Shown here in pieces: positions 41,784-41,847 of a DNA stretch of 41,847 nt. The DNA is from Candidatus Omnitrophota bacterium (lineage in GTDB: Bacteria; Omnitrophota; Gorgyraeia; JABMRG01), in the NCBI GenBank assembly GCA_013202525.1, contig JABMQS010000001.1, positions 1-41,847 on the forward strand, written 5' to 3'. The first letter of the stretch is position 1, and each line of letters opens with the position of its first letter. Below the pieces are notes generated by a model. It worked only from the letters and a program-made list of their open reading frames with translations. It searched no databases and was not told where the DNA came from. The translations under genes were made by a program, and so were the position numbers.

Positions 41784-41815
41784 AAAAAAAAGGCACACTA
41801 AAAAGTGTGCCTTTT
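41784..41815 (-). terminator. Intrinsic terminator of the rRNA operon
   Basis: AAAAGGCACACT / AGTGTGCCTTTT, a perfect 12-bp stem with a TTTT loop (41800-41803), followed on the minus strand by an eight-T run. It starts about 8 bases after the 5S 3' end. Confidence 0.92.
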
Positions 41816-41821
41816 AAATAA

Positions 41822-41847
41822 AGCCAGCAGCGACCTACTCTCCCACA
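41822..41847 (-). rRNA. rrf: 5S rRNA, 3' end only (runs off the right edge)
   Basis: On the minus strand the sequence reads TGTGGGAGAGTAGGTCGCTG then CTGGCT, the conserved 3' part of bacterial 5S rRNA (helix IV/loop E, helix V and closing strand). A strong terminator follows at once. The rest of the rRNA operon presumably lies beyond the right edge. Confidence 0.85.

Larger units (their letters stand above)
41433..41847. other. 415-base right-edge region: rRNA operon tail and repeats
   Basis: No protein gene is seen. On the minus strand, in order: the 3' end of a 5S rRNA (cut by the window), its terminator, about 230 bases of palindromic repeat sequence, a second 5S-like 3' end, a second terminator and the pilin promoter. 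GGTTGCGC/GCGCAACC (41720-41741) is a perfect 8-bp hairpin. Confidence 0.65.

Overview
This window is chromosomal DNA from a bacterium with a Gram-negative-type envelope. It carries SecDF and YajC, lipoprotein-processing enzymes, type IV pilin-like proteins and a large secreted protein. I think it is most likely an uncultivated lineage of the Omnitrophota / wider PVC type. The reasons are the style of the large secreted protein, the two Lgt-type proteins, the pilin-like genes and the many short palindromic repeats that spill into coding sequence. That placement is inference: no 16S gene is in the window. Every gene except rpmB lies on the minus strand, so transcription runs mainly from the right edge to the left edge.

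Right to left on the minus strand. (i) 41.8-41.4 kb: the 3' end of a 5S rRNA with its terminator, then repeat-rich sequence holding a second 5S-like 3' end with a near-identical terminator. (ii) 41.4-40.1 kb: three pilin-like genes under a consensus promoter, closed by a terminator. (iii) 40.1-25.7 kb: a consensus promoter leads a long, tightly packed run of an EF-G2-like GTPase, yebC, ruvC-ruvA-ruvB, queH, a SpoIID-domain protein, queA, tgt, yajC, secDF, a CDF metal transporter and recJ. It combines Holliday-junction repair, queuosine modification and protein export. (iv) 25.7-22.3 kb: a TTGACA/TAGAAT promoter drives mscS-otsA-otsB, a compact osmotic-stress operon for pressure release and trehalose synthesis. 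(v) 22.3-21.9 kb: rpmB (L28) on the plus strand, sharing a bidirectional terminator with otsB. (vi) 21.7-9.4 kb: housekeeping genes recG, rsmD, coaD, pta-ackA, yceD, mtnP, ileS, a dksA-like gene, lspA, lgt and an rluD-type gene. (vii) 8.8-2.5 kb: a promoter leads two membrane-anchored coiled-coil paralogues, aroA, an NAD-dependent acyl-reductase-like SDR, an Lgt-like protein fused to a GspG-type pseudopilin domain, and a diacylglycerol-kinase-family enzyme. (viii) 2.0 kb to the left edge: the N-terminal 666 residues of a secreted repeat-rich protein that continues beyond the window.

Two features stand out. The first is the Lgt-GspG fusion at 3635-4819, which joins a membrane lipid-transfer fold to a type II secretion pseudopilin domain. 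It overlaps an acyl-reductase-like SDR gene and sits just upstream of a lipid kinase gene, while a normal lgt lies 6 kb away. The second is the density and variety of palindromic or inverted repeats in the gaps. At least two families are dispersed within the window, and several appear to have supplied stop codons, C-terminal tails (RecJ, Tgt, LspA) or an internal insert (QueA). No CRISPR array, tRNA, transposase or phage gene was seen.
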